Below, in pieces: positions 1-10,953 of a stretch of DNA of 39,997 nucleotides. Source of the DNA: Parachlorella kessleri (lineage: Eukaryota; Chlorophyta; Trebouxiophyceae; Chlorellales; Chlorellaceae); the NCBI GenBank assembly GCA_001598975.1, contig BBXU01002997.1, positions 1 through 39,997 of the forward strand, in the 5' to 3' direction. Below the pieces are notes generated by a model. The model did not search any database, was not told where the DNA came from, and worked only from the letters and a program-made list of their open reading frames with translations. The position numbers were made by a program, and so were the translations under genes. How positions within the stretch are numbered: position 1 is the stretch's first letter; each line of letters starts with the position of its first letter.

Positions 1-3000
1 CCGCAGGCGCTGGCGCTGGCGCCGGCGCCTTCGCCGGTGGCCGCTGCGCGCCGGCAGGCCCGTCCCCGGCCCCCCAGCTGCCGCCCAGCCCCGGCTGCGC
101 CCTGCTGAAGGGCGACCCCTGGGAGTTAAATGTAGAGCCCGAGGGGTTGTTGCCGTTGTTCCAAGCCAGCTGGCCCGCCTGACTTGGCGCTGACCTGGCA
201 GGCGCCGCTGATGCTAAGGGCGGCCTGGGGCTGCTGCTCTGCGAGGAGTGGTCCTCGTCGTCACTGGTGAAGTAGGCAAAGGGCGGCATGTCTGCAGCAG
301 GAGCAAGACGGCAGGGGTGCTTCTCCCTGCCAGCTGTGGCTGCTCTCACTTGGACCTCCGGCCCGGGGAGGCAAGGGTGCCGGCAGGCATGCACAGAATA
401 AGCAGGAAACCTAGGCTGACCCCTCTGCTTGGCAGACATGTTCGCATGGGCAGGCTTCCTGGCACGGGGTGGGGTGGGGTGGGTGGGGCTGAGGCAAAGC
501 ATGATGGGAAGGTTGCCAGGAGGTGGGGCTGGGCAACAGCACCGCACTGGCAGGCAGGCAAGCAGGAGAGTTGTGCTTCACCAGCCTCACCGATGCTGGA
601 GTGAGACAGCTGCCGCTGCTCCAGCCGCTCGTTCCAGTGCTGCAGTGTGACAAAGAACGCCCCGGTGTCAGCAGGCCGTGTCTCTACAAGCGGCGGGGCA
701 ACTGTGCGGGTCGTACTTACATACACGCACAACTGCCAACAGGCTACAGCACGAAAAACCCTCCTGCGGGCCCGTCTACAAGCGCAGATGCCCGTGGTGC
801 CTGCATTGGACCTTTGAGCTTTCCTGTCCGCTCCTCTGCTTGGGTTGAGATATGATCATTAGCGGCGCCAACCCCCACAGCGCAGGGCCTTGAGTAACCC
901 AAAAAAAATAAAAATAGGCCTGTCCTCTGAGGCCTGGGCAACTCACAAAGCAGCGTTCGATGGAGTTGAACCAGTCAGTTGTCTGGTCCAGGTTGTTGAT
1001 GGTGGGCACCGGGTTGGGGCTCATGCGCACATGGACTGCGGCAGGCAGGTCCGGCCCGCACATGTCAGTATAGACGCACATGGGGACCATGTTTTGAAGG
1101 CCGTCCTACACACTGTTGAGCAACTGAGACGGCCTCAGACAGCGGGCACATTTCCGGCTCTCATGGCAGGCTTCAACATGAGCTCAAACCGTCTATACCA
1201 TAGGCTTTTGTTCACCTGGCCCCTAATGTAATAACACAATAATAATAGGCCCCCTAACCACCACATCACATGCCTCGATTCAGGTTCAGGCAGAAGCGGG
1301 AAGCAACACACCCACATGCTTGGGAAGGCACCCGCCCACACCACAGTCGTGAACCTCCCTTGCATGACGGTGGGCTCTGCCATATTCGAGTGCACCAGGG
1401 TTCATCCCCCACTATGTCTCACTCGCCCACCATCTACATGCCACGGATATAGCCCACAACCCAGGCAGCAACCCACCAGAGTCCCCGATCTGCAACTGCG
1501 TGAAGACCTTGCCGTCCAAGCAGACCAGCGCGGGCGACCGGGCGTCCTCGCTGATGCGGAACTCCAGCTCGCTGTAGTCGGGCAGGATGACGGGCCTGCA
1601 GGTCATGGGTGAGTCGCATGTTAGTCAGGGTGGCCAGAGAGACCCTGTGGTTCGCAACTTCAGCTCGCTGTAGTCGGGCAGGATGACAGGCCTGCAGTCA
1701 TGCATGGGGTGGTCACTAGCCATCAGTCAACGCTTGGCCAAGGGGCTGCGTTCCCAGCGGTTCCGGCTCTCTCTGTACACGGCAGGACAGACCTGCGGCG
1801 AGCGGTCAGTCGAGAGGCGAAGGACTTACTCAGCGGGGTTGGCGGGCGAGGTGGGTGTAAAGTGATGGCAATGTGCGGCCAAGGTGCTCACCGCAACAAA
1901 CGCAGAGGCAACCCTGCCTAGCAGCCTTGTCACAAATAATAGCCAAACCCAGTTACCTAGCGGATCAACTGGGCAGGCAGGCAGATGGGCGTAACCATCA
2001 CTGCCTGCTATTCTGCACCCACTTGGACAACTTTGACTCAGCTGCTGTCAATGTCCCAACCTCTCCCAGCCCTCTCTCACTTTATATGGACGAAGATGAA
2101 AGAAGTTAAGCAAATCAATTCATGGTAAAAAAGCCCAACCCTAGCTGGTACCTGAAGGACAGCGAGTGGGGGCAAATGGGCGTGAACATCATGGCTGGCG
2201 TGCTAGTTCGCAACCACTTATACAGCCTGACTCTGCTGCTGCTGCCAGTTACACACACCGATCTCAACTCCTACCTGAAGGACAGCGAGTGCGGGCAGAT
2301 GGGCGTGAACATCATGGCCGGCACGTTGGGGTGCACCATGGAGCCGCCGGCCGCGACATTGTAGGCGGTGCTGCCCGTGGGCGTCGCCAGCATCACCCCG
2401 TCGGCTTGCACCTGAAGGGCTCAACAGGAAGGAAACGAGTCTGAAGCGGACCCACAGACCGTTGGTAGGGGTCACATGAACTGCATGAACTGCCCGCAGG
2501 CCATTAGCCTGGACCAACTACCCATGCACCAGCAGACGGCATAGAGCTACCAGCCCAGGCAAGAAGCACGAGGCGGGTGCGGCCCTTTCCCGTCCAACCA
2601 GAAACAGTGTCATGACAGGAACTGTCTCTACTGAAGGGGGGTACACAATACGCAGCCCCACAGTCAGCACAGGAGGACCTCGCAGCTTGCCTTGGTGATG
2701 AGCGTGTCATGCTCGTAGACCTCAATCTTTGTCAGGAAGGGGTTGGCCCCCCGGCTGACCACCACCTCATTCAGAACCTCATACTCCTCCTCGGGCGTGC
2801 CCTGCCTGCACCCAGTGGTGGCTCAGTCCCATTGACACCAAACCCAGCACAAGAAAAGACGAGCAGCAGTTGGGCCAGATACTGCTGGCAGGGCATCGCT
2901 TGGAGGTCAAGATTGCTGACGGCCACCACGTGTGCACCTGTGATGTAACTTGTGCAAGTCACCAACCATGCTTTGCATGGGCCAAGCTTACCGACCAGCT

Positions 3001-5719
3001 ACACCATATACATGCAGCCTTGACGTGCTCCTCGCCAGGCGGACCCAAACCAGGCTCACACCGTACTCCCTGACACTACACCACTTCCTTTGTTACCCGA
3101 CCTCTACCCAGAGCCTAGCTTCGAAACTTCAACCTCGGAAAGTGTATCCTTCACATCAAGTTGACTTGCCTGTAGATGGTGCACAGCAGGCGCATGCGCA
3201 GCGTGATGTACACCCCCTGGATAGGGTGCCCATCCAAGCTGCTCAGTAGCTTGCAGCTGTCCAGCTCCTGGCACGGCAGGGCACAGCACACACGCGTGGG
3301 GCAGCTGAGCATGGGCACAGCGCCAACCGGAGAGCAGCAGGGTACGATGAGGCAGCTTGTACTGACACCCTCGATCAGCTGAGCGGATCACACTGCATCT
3401 CGATTGCTCTTGATACCAATCCCGCTATGTGGCTTGCTTCGCTGGACAGCTGGTTGGAAAAGCGCCGCCCCTACTTGGTAGCCTTGGATGACTAAATAAG
3501 TGAAAGGATGAAACAATACATGAATCAATACATAGATACACCCAGGCCTCACCCTACCTGGTAGCCCTGGATGATGTCTGTGAGATGCCGCCTGAAGTCC
3601 TTGTACTCGTGGCAGGTCAAAAACCCCAGCGAGCCCAGCTTGAAGGAGATGATTGGAGGGATGGCACGCTTGAAGAGCAGGCTGCAGGGGTGGAGCGTGG
3701 AGCAACACGGATCGGTAAGGGGGCGTACTACCTAGTCGATGTGACAGAGCTTGCAGGGAATGATAGAAGGCGCGGCGCGCCTCAGCAGCAGGCCCCACAG
3801 TACAAGGACCGAGCCGAGAGTTCAGTGAAGCAAACACCCTAGGCAGGGCTCCGGTGAGGGTTGATGCGCTGCAGATGCAAGTGCTGTGACTAACAAGATG
3901 GGCCACGCCCCGGGAGTGGATTCAACCACAGCATAACGTTGAAGGGTGCAGATATATCCCCAGCGGGCATCACACAACATGTCAGGCCGCCTTCATGCTT
4001 GCTGTAGAAGTCGGGCTAGAATAGTACAGACTATCACACATGCAATTGCCATTCGGAGCACACTCGCCCCGATGACCCTCTGGCAGCCACCACAAGTGGG
4101 GAGAGCATACCAAGCAGAAAGCAGAAAGTTACCTGGCATGTAGGATGAGTCCGTCGCCGCCCAGGCACGTCACAAAATCCACGAAGGAATTGAGGTCCGG
4201 CACATCAGCTTCAGAATATGTGTACAGATAGGGTAGATCCAAATGGGCCTGCAGGGCACCACAATCCGGTTTTCAACTTCTAAATAAAGATGCAGCTGCC
4301 AGCATTCCGTGCTAACCGCACCCCCGCGGCCATGCTAGTGCCTGCTTACGAGAAGACGAGTGCCACAGCCTTGCAAGGCCCCCAACATTCAGAACAGGTT
4401 TTCTCCCGGTACCTCGCCGATGGAGGCAGGTGAGGAAAGCAGCTCACCAGCTTTGCAAACTCGTGAGGTTCAACCAGTACCCGCAATCCCTGCTCCTCCC
4501 CCAGATACCTGCAAGGTGTGCAACGCGGTACCTCCTTAGATATTGCCCCTGATTGCAGAGGCTTACATGTGCTTGGACGGTATCACAACCGCAACAAGCC
4601 CACACTAGTGAATATAACAATATCAACAGTGATACTTGCAGCACGCTGTCTACCTCCATATCACTTTCCAACAGCAAGTAGTTCGGGCGGCAGCTCCGCC
4701 ACGGCACTCACCGCAGCACTTCCAAGAACTCAGCGGTCAGCTCATTCCCAAGCTTCTTCAGGAGCATCACGCTGCACCGCCAGGCAGCATACATCCACAG
4801 TCACGCCATGCCAGCTGGCTTCCTCATCCTCTTGGCCCAGTGAACACCCCAAGTTTAGAGAGAGCAAATATCGGCTTGGAACGTTAAAAACCAGAACCCT
4901 GGCAAAGAGGGTGCGGCAAGCAGTACAGCGCAAAAAGACTGGTGGACCTGACGCTGTGACAGCTATGAGCAACGGTCCCTATGCTAGGCTCCAATGATTG
5001 TATGCTCCTTCATGTACCATTGTATGCTCACCATTTGGGTCTTGACTTCCAGACGAGGAGCTGCTGCTGTGAGCTCGGGCAAGAGAAACTCAAGCTGCCG
5101 CAGGCTGCATCAAGGCAGACACAAGCTCATGCACCATGCTCATAGCAGGCGGCGTGTGACTTGGAGGTGGTTCAGGTAATACAGATACACACCACGCAGC
5201 ACCGGACATGACGTCACTTGCCAGTGGTGCACGACTACATAGCGACTGGCACACCGTCGATGCAGGGCAAGGCCCACCTTCAACAATTTCCCGTGTGCAC
5301 GAGTAGCCGTCAGAGCGCATTAGGTAGATGTCACTCTGCAGCACAGCAGTGCCTTCGGTCGCGGAGGCAGCAGCTGGGCCACTGCTGGGTTGCCCAGTCC
5401 GTACACAGGTGCCCAGACCCCTGCTTGTCTGGCAGAAAACTACTGGTTATGTATCTACAAACACACGCACCTTCTTTGGCCAGTTAGCCAGCGGGCGAGC
5501 TGCCTGCTGCGTTTGGCTTGCTGGCTGCTGCGTCTGGGGCTCAGTGGGAGGCTGGCACTGCCCTGGATGCTGCACAGCCGGGCTAGCACCGCTGCTACTG
5601 GCGCAAGTGCCGTTGCCTGAGGCATCCGCCCTGCAACTTCGGAAGTGGGACCACCTCCTGCTGCGAAATGTGCTGTCCTGGTGCAGCAGCGGGGTGTGGA
5701 GCGGGGAATGCAACAGCAT
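1..5719 (-). CDS. NADK: NAD kinase (plant-type), C-terminal tail cut by the window edge
   Basis: Phosphorylates NAD(H) to NADP(H) with ATP. Exons on the minus strand, in transcript order: 5471-5719, 5278-5335, 5032-5104, 4712-4771, 4448-4508, 4133-4248, 3558-3681, 3170-3267, 2691-2805, 2275-2411, 1477-1595, 947-1035, 591-639, 1-291; all joins keep phase, giving about 546 visible residues. Seen: VMLLKKLG before the first beta strand (about residue 130), the GGDG nucleotide motif in [12 protein letters not shown] (197-200), [20 protein letters not shown], then [14 protein letters not shown] (about 322-335), [20 protein letters not shown], and the C-terminal [14 protein letters not shown] with [11 protein letters not shown]. 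These are the hallmark blocks of plant and animal NAD kinases. The first exon (83 residues, Ser/Arg/Gln-rich) is variable and could hold a targeting signal, but I cannot decide that. The last exon adds a low-complexity Ser/Pro/Ala tail that is still open at base 1. The start is the ATG at 5717-5719. Confidence 0.93.
1653..1706 (-). repeat. Ghost copy of the 5' edge of NADK exon 1477-1595
   Basis: This intron stretch repeats 1557-1610 with few changes, including the acceptor-side bases and the codons for the [11 protein letters not shown] block. It lies about 96 bases upstream (in transcript sense) of the true exon edge and is truncated, so it is a decayed tandem duplicate of an exon-intron boundary. 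Confidence 0.85.
2149..2204 (-). repeat. Ghost copy of the 3' edge of NADK exon 2275-2411
   Basis: Repeats 2272-2327 at an offset of about 123 bases, covering the donor site and the codons for the [12 protein letters not shown] region with scattered substitutions. It sits in the downstream intron and keeps the AG|GTA donor context. Confidence 0.88.
2412..2690 (-). other. Intron of the NAD kinase gene with a GC-AG donor
   Basis: The exon ends ATC ACC AAG and is followed by GCAAGC. Splicing there joins LITK directly to VQADGV, as in other NAD kinases. The only nearby GT donor would add four residues (ASCE) inside a conserved block. This supports a GC-AG intron. The next intron upstream (2806-3169) also shows a perfect AG|GCAAGT, but there a GT donor four bases further on with a shifted acceptor would give the same protein, so it is undecided. 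Confidence 0.7.
3468..3491 (-). repeat. Short ghost copy of the 3' edge of NADK exon 3558-3681
   Basis: About 24 bases that match 3551-3575 (end of the exon, DIIQGYQ, plus the donor), placed about 83 bases further into the downstream intron with two or three changes. It is short, so chance similarity is not excluded, but its position repeats the pattern of the other two copies. Confidence 0.6.
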
Positions 5720-6028
5720 GGCTAACTATGACAGAACCGAAAGGCCGCAGTTGCTGCGCTCGTGATCCTAGTTGGTGCTGCTTGTCAATGCTTGTGACGA
5801 GGGAAGAGAGGCTCTGGCAGTCAGTGCAAGAAGAGTCAATCAAAGTGCTGCCAGGGAATAGTCTCAACGACGACACGAGCGTGTGTTGCGACGCGACCCC
5901 GAGATACGGTGAGCCTAGTACTAATATCCGTCATCTAGTTAGGGGGGGGGGGGGCGGGACGAGGGGAAGGTATCTGAACTCGGTGCACCACAAGCGTCAC
6001 GATGCCTTGAACTGACCTGGCCATCATT

Positions 6029-6033
6029 TTACA
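6029..6033 (-). promoter_or_regulatory. Candidate TGTAA polyadenylation signal of the serpin gene
   Basis: TTACA on the plus strand reads TGTAA on the minus strand, the signal used by many green algae, about 550 bases after the serpin stop. A second TGTAA overlaps the stop codon itself (6586-6590) and is too close to be likely. Sequence match only. Confidence 0.3.
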
Positions 6034-6483
6034 TCATTGGTCAAGATTACTTGCAAGTAACGTCATCAGAACATGCAATGTACTGCACACGATTCACATC
6101 AAACATGTAATTGCACACAATTCACATCAAATAGGTTCCATCACCAACTCCCCAGTCAATTGAGTTCTTGCAGTCTATGGATGAATGTACACAATGCAAG
6201 AGCCTAGCCTTTTCAACACAGCCACCTGACAATATTGCCATCTACATACCTTGCAATAGCAAACTTGATGTCAATGCTTCAGGCACCACATGCAGATGTA
6301 CGCAAGCACCCCAGATTCACTCCATGCATTTGAGCACATCCTGTCAACGTGGATGCATAAATGTATAGGACAAAACCAGTTCCGAAGAAAGGGAAAGAGC
6401 CTCTTGGCCATTGAGGCTGGACGTAAGTTCCTGACAGATGGCTCCATGCCATGCAAAGACCACATAGCCATGGTCCGCCCCGC

Positions 6484-6532
6484 TATATGCTGGGTGCACA
6501 GCCTCTGCTATATGCTGGGTGCACAGTCTCGC
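6484..6532 (+). repeat. Two tandem copies of a dispersed 24-25-base repeat
   Basis: The core TATATGCTGGGTGCACAG occurs at 6484 and again at 6509. The same core is found at 24754-24786 and, inverted and slightly changed, at 34132-34160. In this copy it lies in the serpin 3' flank. Confidence 0.75.
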
Positions 6533-6585
6533 CGCAGCCATGGAGCCACCATGCACCTGTACATATGACTGCTACTTGGCAGCCC

Positions 6586-9500
6586 TTACATTTGCTCAGG
6601 GCGGTCAACCTCGCCCACGAACAGCGCGGTGGCAGAGGGGTTGTGCTGGATCACCACAGCGAAGGGCCGGTCAAATACAATGCTGAGTGGGGCGGGTGGT
6701 GGGGGCCCACCAGGTGCGGGGGCTCTTGCTCCTGGCGGCCTGGGCGAGGGTGACGCTTGGATGACGGTGGTGGCTGAGGTAGCTTGGGTGCCCTCCTCGT
6801 TAACCTGCCCACACATGACACAGCAGGAAGCACTCTGGGTGCATCCCTGTGCGGCTGACATGTATGACTGAGACGGCCTCTGTCCCCTTCCGACTTACTA
6901 GCCACCATGTGACAGAGCCTGAAGTCTGGCATGCAAACCACCCAGTGGTCTACAAAGTGCAAGAAATAATACAATTTTAACCTTACGTGGTTTACAAGGT
7001 AATACTCAATGTTGGACATCTGGAGGAAGCAGGCGCCCTGGGGCGTGCCAGTGCACAAGCCACGGCCACCCCCTCTTGTCGGCAGTAAGCGTGAGGTTCC
7101 CAGAGCACTAACATCGCCAGTCTGGCAACGCGACGCACATATGGACGCGTAGGACGACGAGCAACCCTCCCTGCAGCCGTCTTGTAGAAGACATAACCTG
7201 AGAAACAGCCCTGTCAAGAGACTGAACATTCCTGCGCCTCCCACCTTGGCGGACGTCCTGTGGAAGACATCGCTGACAAACAGCCCTGTCAGCACCTGGC
7301 CATTGGGCGCAGTAGCAATCCCCGTGAGATCCCCGCCCTGGAAGGGCTGCGTCAGACCCAGCTGGCCCAGCGCGATTTTCAGCGCCCCTGTAAAGTCTAG
7401 CTGGAACCTGGGCAGGCTGATGTTCACGGCTCGGTCCTCCTGGGACTGCCAGGCGATGCCGCTCCCTGCCAGGAGCTGCGACCTGCACGCTGCCAACGCT
7501 GTGCTGTATGCTGCGCCTGTCGGAGCGAAGACCAACCCCTGGGAGGAACCTGCGCAGGCAGGCAACAGAGGTACGCAAGGTCTGGCCCACAGACATAGGA
7601 ATATTAGCAGGAGCGCGAGTCCCCGCCCATGCCACCTTCCACGGTGCCAGTCGGTGATTTGCAATGGTCTAGCATCTGCAAGGTCCCCGCCTCAACCATG
7701 CAAGCAGATCCACACCAGCCACTGACTAACTCTGACAAGCAGCAGCCATGGACACAAGGCAGAACGAGACTCGGGGCCGCACAGAGAGCCTGTTTGAGGA
7801 GGCGACGACACAGCAAAGTGCAAAGCAGGACACAGGCCAATGAGTGGTCCCTTCTGCCAGCAGAGCACCAAGCTCGCACCGCCGGAGCTGCCGACGTCTT
7901 TGTTGGTCCCATCGGGCTGCCCAGGGGTGCAGGCTACCCAGGCCGCCCCGGGGAAAGATGCCGTGGGCTGGGCGATGGCACAGTCTGAGGGATTCACGAC
8001 CATGCAAAAGTAGCCAGAGTCGCCTTGGCTCAGCAGGTGCTGGGCGCAGCCAATGCGGCCAGTCTGCACGCCGCCGCTCATGCCGGTTGCGGAGCAGGCA
8101 CAGCCGGCCTGCTGCTCGCCACCGGCACCGCTGCCAGCATTGCTGCTGCTGTTCCCACTGCTGCTACCTCCACTGCCACCCCCTGCCAAGCAGGGGTGAG
8201 AGCAAGGGGTAGTAGCAGGGGTAACAGCAGGTGCCCCGTGTTACCACGTAGGTTCCCACCAGCATGCCAGGTTCCCAAGGACAGCAGGGTGGATGAAGCA
8301 GTATACGAGGGCCAGCACTAACCAGATATCATCACTTCAACGAAATTTGCGATACGCTGACTAGGTATTGTGGGCGTCCAGCTGGAAAAAGGGGAACCCT
8401 TGAGGACAACATGCACCCACCGAACAGTGCCAGGCAGCAATGCCACCCCTTCTACCCTACTCGCAAAGATGACGCTGCTAGAACCATCCATGTGACAGGC
8501 GGGCGCATAGGCGCATAGCACGCACCAGCGGTGACAGTCCCTTGGGCCATGACTACCAGTGCTGAGTAATCGTCCCCCTGGTAGGGCAGCTGCACCCCGA
8601 TGCATGGAGTGCTGGACGCCATGTACTGAGCCACCTGCGAGCAGGTGTGAGGGGGATAGGTACCCTGCCAGTCAAACAGAGCAGCACCAGACCATATGCC
8701 CCGTCTAGTGAAGCTAAAAACAGGAACACGACGGGCACCAGGCCCTTGGCCTTTGCTTACGGGAGCCAAGTAGGTACGGCACAACATGGCATGGCCTGAT
8801 GTGACATACAGTGCTGTTTGGGACGCCAGCACAGGCGTGCGCCACTAGCAGCAGGGTCCACCCCAGGGTTCCCTTAAAAGCCCATACTGCAGCAATTTTC
8901 TGGGGAGGTCACAGCATCGTGCAACTGCTTTGGCCTACAGGCCTGTTACGTTACCCGCTTCGCGCTGGGACTGCCTTCATGAAATGACAAACCCTCCAAC
9001 TACCACATCTCTCACCAGCAGCAAGCAAACCCCCTTGGCCCACATACCTTGACCTTTTGTGACAGGGTGAAGCGGTTCATCATGGGTACAGTGAGGGTAT
9101 CCCCGGAGGGCAAGTGAAACGACTGGGGCTTAGTGAAGACCCTGCAGGGCAGCGAGCGCACTGAGTGCTTGGGGATCCAGGGGTGGTGTACGCGGCCCCG
9201 TCCAGCTGATCAGGGCTCATGAGGCCGTGCCCTGGGGTGGAGCCTTGTTGCCAAAAACCCTTGATTGTGACAGACCGTGGGCGCACCTTGTGGCACCCTG
9301 AATCTTGCAAGCTAACCCAGGCCCGTCAACAATGTACCTGTGCTCCCAGGTACAAATCCCTTTAGCCTAGCCTAGTCAAGCGCAACAGCATACCGCCACC
9401 TGGCCATGCGCCATGCAAGGGGCTGCAACCTACAAGCAACTCGGATGTCATGCATAGTCAAGCCTCACTTCTCGAAGCGAGTGTCCCACAGCCCGTTGAA

Positions 9501-10953
9501 GACGAGGGCGCTGGCCAGCAGCAGCGCCGCCCTGCTGTAGTCCCCCTGTGTCAGGCTGACCGTGATGCTGGCGGTGACCACCGTCAGCTTGCCGGCGCCC
9601 AGCGCCCCGCTGTCGTACTGTATGTCGAGCAGCAGGCACGGCTGACCGGCGGCGGGGCTGCCCCCCGGCAGGCTGCCGCACACCTTGGCCGCCTCTGGCC
9701 CGCTCTGCAGCTTCACTTCAGTCTTAGAATCCCCACTTTGAGGGACGTGGATGGTCAGGGTGGCAGCTGCTGGTCCTCCCTGTTGAGGCGGCTGTGAGCT
9801 CCCTCCGCCGCCGGGGCTTTTGACTTCCGCGTCATAGAATCGTGCCATTGCCCTCTCATAGTTGGGGTCGGGCTTGTAGCCAGCCGGCAGCCACACCGAG
9901 TTGTTGACTGACACGTCAAAGCTGCTGCTGACGGCGGCCTGCAGCAGGCAGTATGAGTAAGTAGCCAGCAGTGAAGTACTCTTGATGAAGATGGTAGCCG
10001 TTACTTTTGATGGGATACCAAAAGGCTAGCACCATGCAGCGTAGGCTAGCATGGCAGGCTGATACTGTTGGCCAGCACCGTGCGGGACAGCGGGACAGGA
10101 TGCACTGTGGCTTGACAGGGCAGGGTCCTGGCCCAGCCATGACAAGGGCATGGCTTGCCATACTGTGCCAAGCCAGGTACTGAACGACCAATAGCAGCAT
10201 CCTCCAGAGCTTGCATGCTGTCCAGCTACCTGTGTCAGCTGGCTGTTCAGGGCCGCAAATGCAAAGTTGAGCTCGTAGGTAGGCTGCGACTTGTCCATAC
10301 CAAACACCACGCTCTTCAGCTGCTGGTCTGACTGACTGCCGTTGGCCACGCCATTGACCAGCAGGGCCAGCGCCTGGGAGATGCCGTAGGGAGATAGGAA
10401 GATGCCGTTGGACCCTCCGCCCTGCACGCATGCGGCTATCTCTTGCACCTCCAGTGGGAGCCCACGTGACCCAGTGCAGGCATGAGGTGGCTGCACACCC
10501 ACACATAGGTAGGCGCACAGCCTCTTTAGGGATAGAAAATATTGGTGGCCGCCACCACAGGGCCCAGAATATGTTGGGCTTGCCAGAAGGCCATATTCGG
10601 GTGCTGCATGCGCGCAGTAAAGACGCAGGAACCGCAACACGGTTGAGTTGCTCTTGCCTGCTGTTGCAGAGGGCCAACGAGCTTGCTCCCAAGGCTGCCG
10701 ACAGCTCCTGGCAGGAAGCCAGCGCTGCTTTGCTGCACGCAAGCGGCATGCATGTGTCAGGTGTGGGTGCCCCCTGCAATCCCAGGGGACACACCAACAG
10801 CATCCCAACCAGCAAGGTGGTCTGTAACATCAAGATTGAACACAAAGGTACCTGTAAGGAGCGCTGTTTGGCAGCAGTCAGCTTGAAATGACAAGTGCAG
10901 AGGTGGGTGAACAAGAGAGCCAGGAAAAGTCGCGTCAGCATATTGCTCAACAT
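6586..10953 (-). CDS. Secreted serpin with an inserted cysteine-rich domain
   Basis: Serine/cysteine protease inhibitor fold. Exons in transcript order: 10852-10953, about 10639-10773 (3' end uncertain), 10230-10421, 9469-9938, 9048-9141, 8526-8634, 7880-8182, 7245-7549, 6586-6804; about 642 residues. Residues 1-20 look like a signal peptide (core LFLALLFTHLC), so the protein probably acts outside the cell or in the secretory route. Serpin blocks seen: NGIFLSPYGISQAL, SVNNSVWLPAG, ASALVFNGLWDTRFEK, DTLTVPMMNRF, VQLPYQGDDYSALVVMA, AVNISLPRFQLDF, LFVSDVFHRTSAK, the hinge NEEGTQATSATT, and the end FDRPFAVVIQ...ALFVGEVDRP. The hinge keeps the Glu-Gly-Thr and small residues expected of an inhibitory serpin. 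Oddities: a 101-residue six-cysteine insertion (exon 7880-8182), a long divergent stretch where helix F belongs, and a proline-rich reactive loop about 17 residues longer than in alpha-1-antitrypsin. The exon-2 to exon-3 join is the weakest part of the model. Confidence 0.88.
7176..7222 (-). repeat. Ghost copy of the 3' edge of serpin exon 7245-7549
   Basis: Resembles 7249-7299, the end of the exon coding LTGLFVSDVFHR, with about three quarters identity, and lies in the downstream intron roughly 70 bases beyond the true donor. Confidence 0.75.
7880..8182 (-). other. Phase 1-1 exon encoding a six-cysteine domain inside the serpin
   Basis: Exon of 303 bases (2 + 100 codons + 1) with a strong pyrimidine tract before its TTGGCAG acceptor and a GGTGCGA donor resembling that of the preceding exon (GGTGCGT). 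It opens with a Gly/Ser-rich linker of about 25 residues, then CAC, IGC, YFC, SDC and VAC cysteines around SGGVQTGRIGC and FPGAAWVAC. Both ends are phase 1, so it can be included or skipped without breaking the serpin frame: without it, residue Gly joins SSQGLVFAPTG directly. The Cys pattern resembles a small extracellular module I have seen in algal secreted proteins, but I cannot name the family. Confidence 0.75.

Larger units (their letters stand above)
5720..6585. other. Intergenic region: NADK upstream side and serpin 3' side
   Basis: No convincing coding exon. The NADK-proximal part holds a run of 13 G on the plus strand at 5942-5954. A minus-strand TGTAA at 6029-6033 could serve the serpin transcript. 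A tandem 25-base repeat sits at 6484-6532. Confidence 0.5.

Noticed and set aside
5942..5954. PolyG and polyC runs (also near 33838, 35695, 36771, 38181 and 38289) as regulatory quadruplexes
   Set aside because: Simple homopolymers are common in this genome; nothing here shows a function beyond possible slippage.
6651..7664. Minus-strand open frame of 337 codons
   Set aside because: It reads from the true serpin exon straight through its intron and into another frame of the last exon; splicing AAG|GTTAACGAG restores the serpin hinge.
7844..8321. Plus-strand open frames opposite the Cys-rich exon
   Set aside because: Arg/Ser/Ala-rich antisense shadows with no domain; the minus-strand frame has splice sites and a patterned set of cysteines.
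8750..8850. Possible extra serpin exon (TALYVTSGHAML)
   Set aside because: Joining QKVK directly to VAQYMASSTP gives the normal serpin spacing between the MM and LPY motifs, so this lies in an intron.
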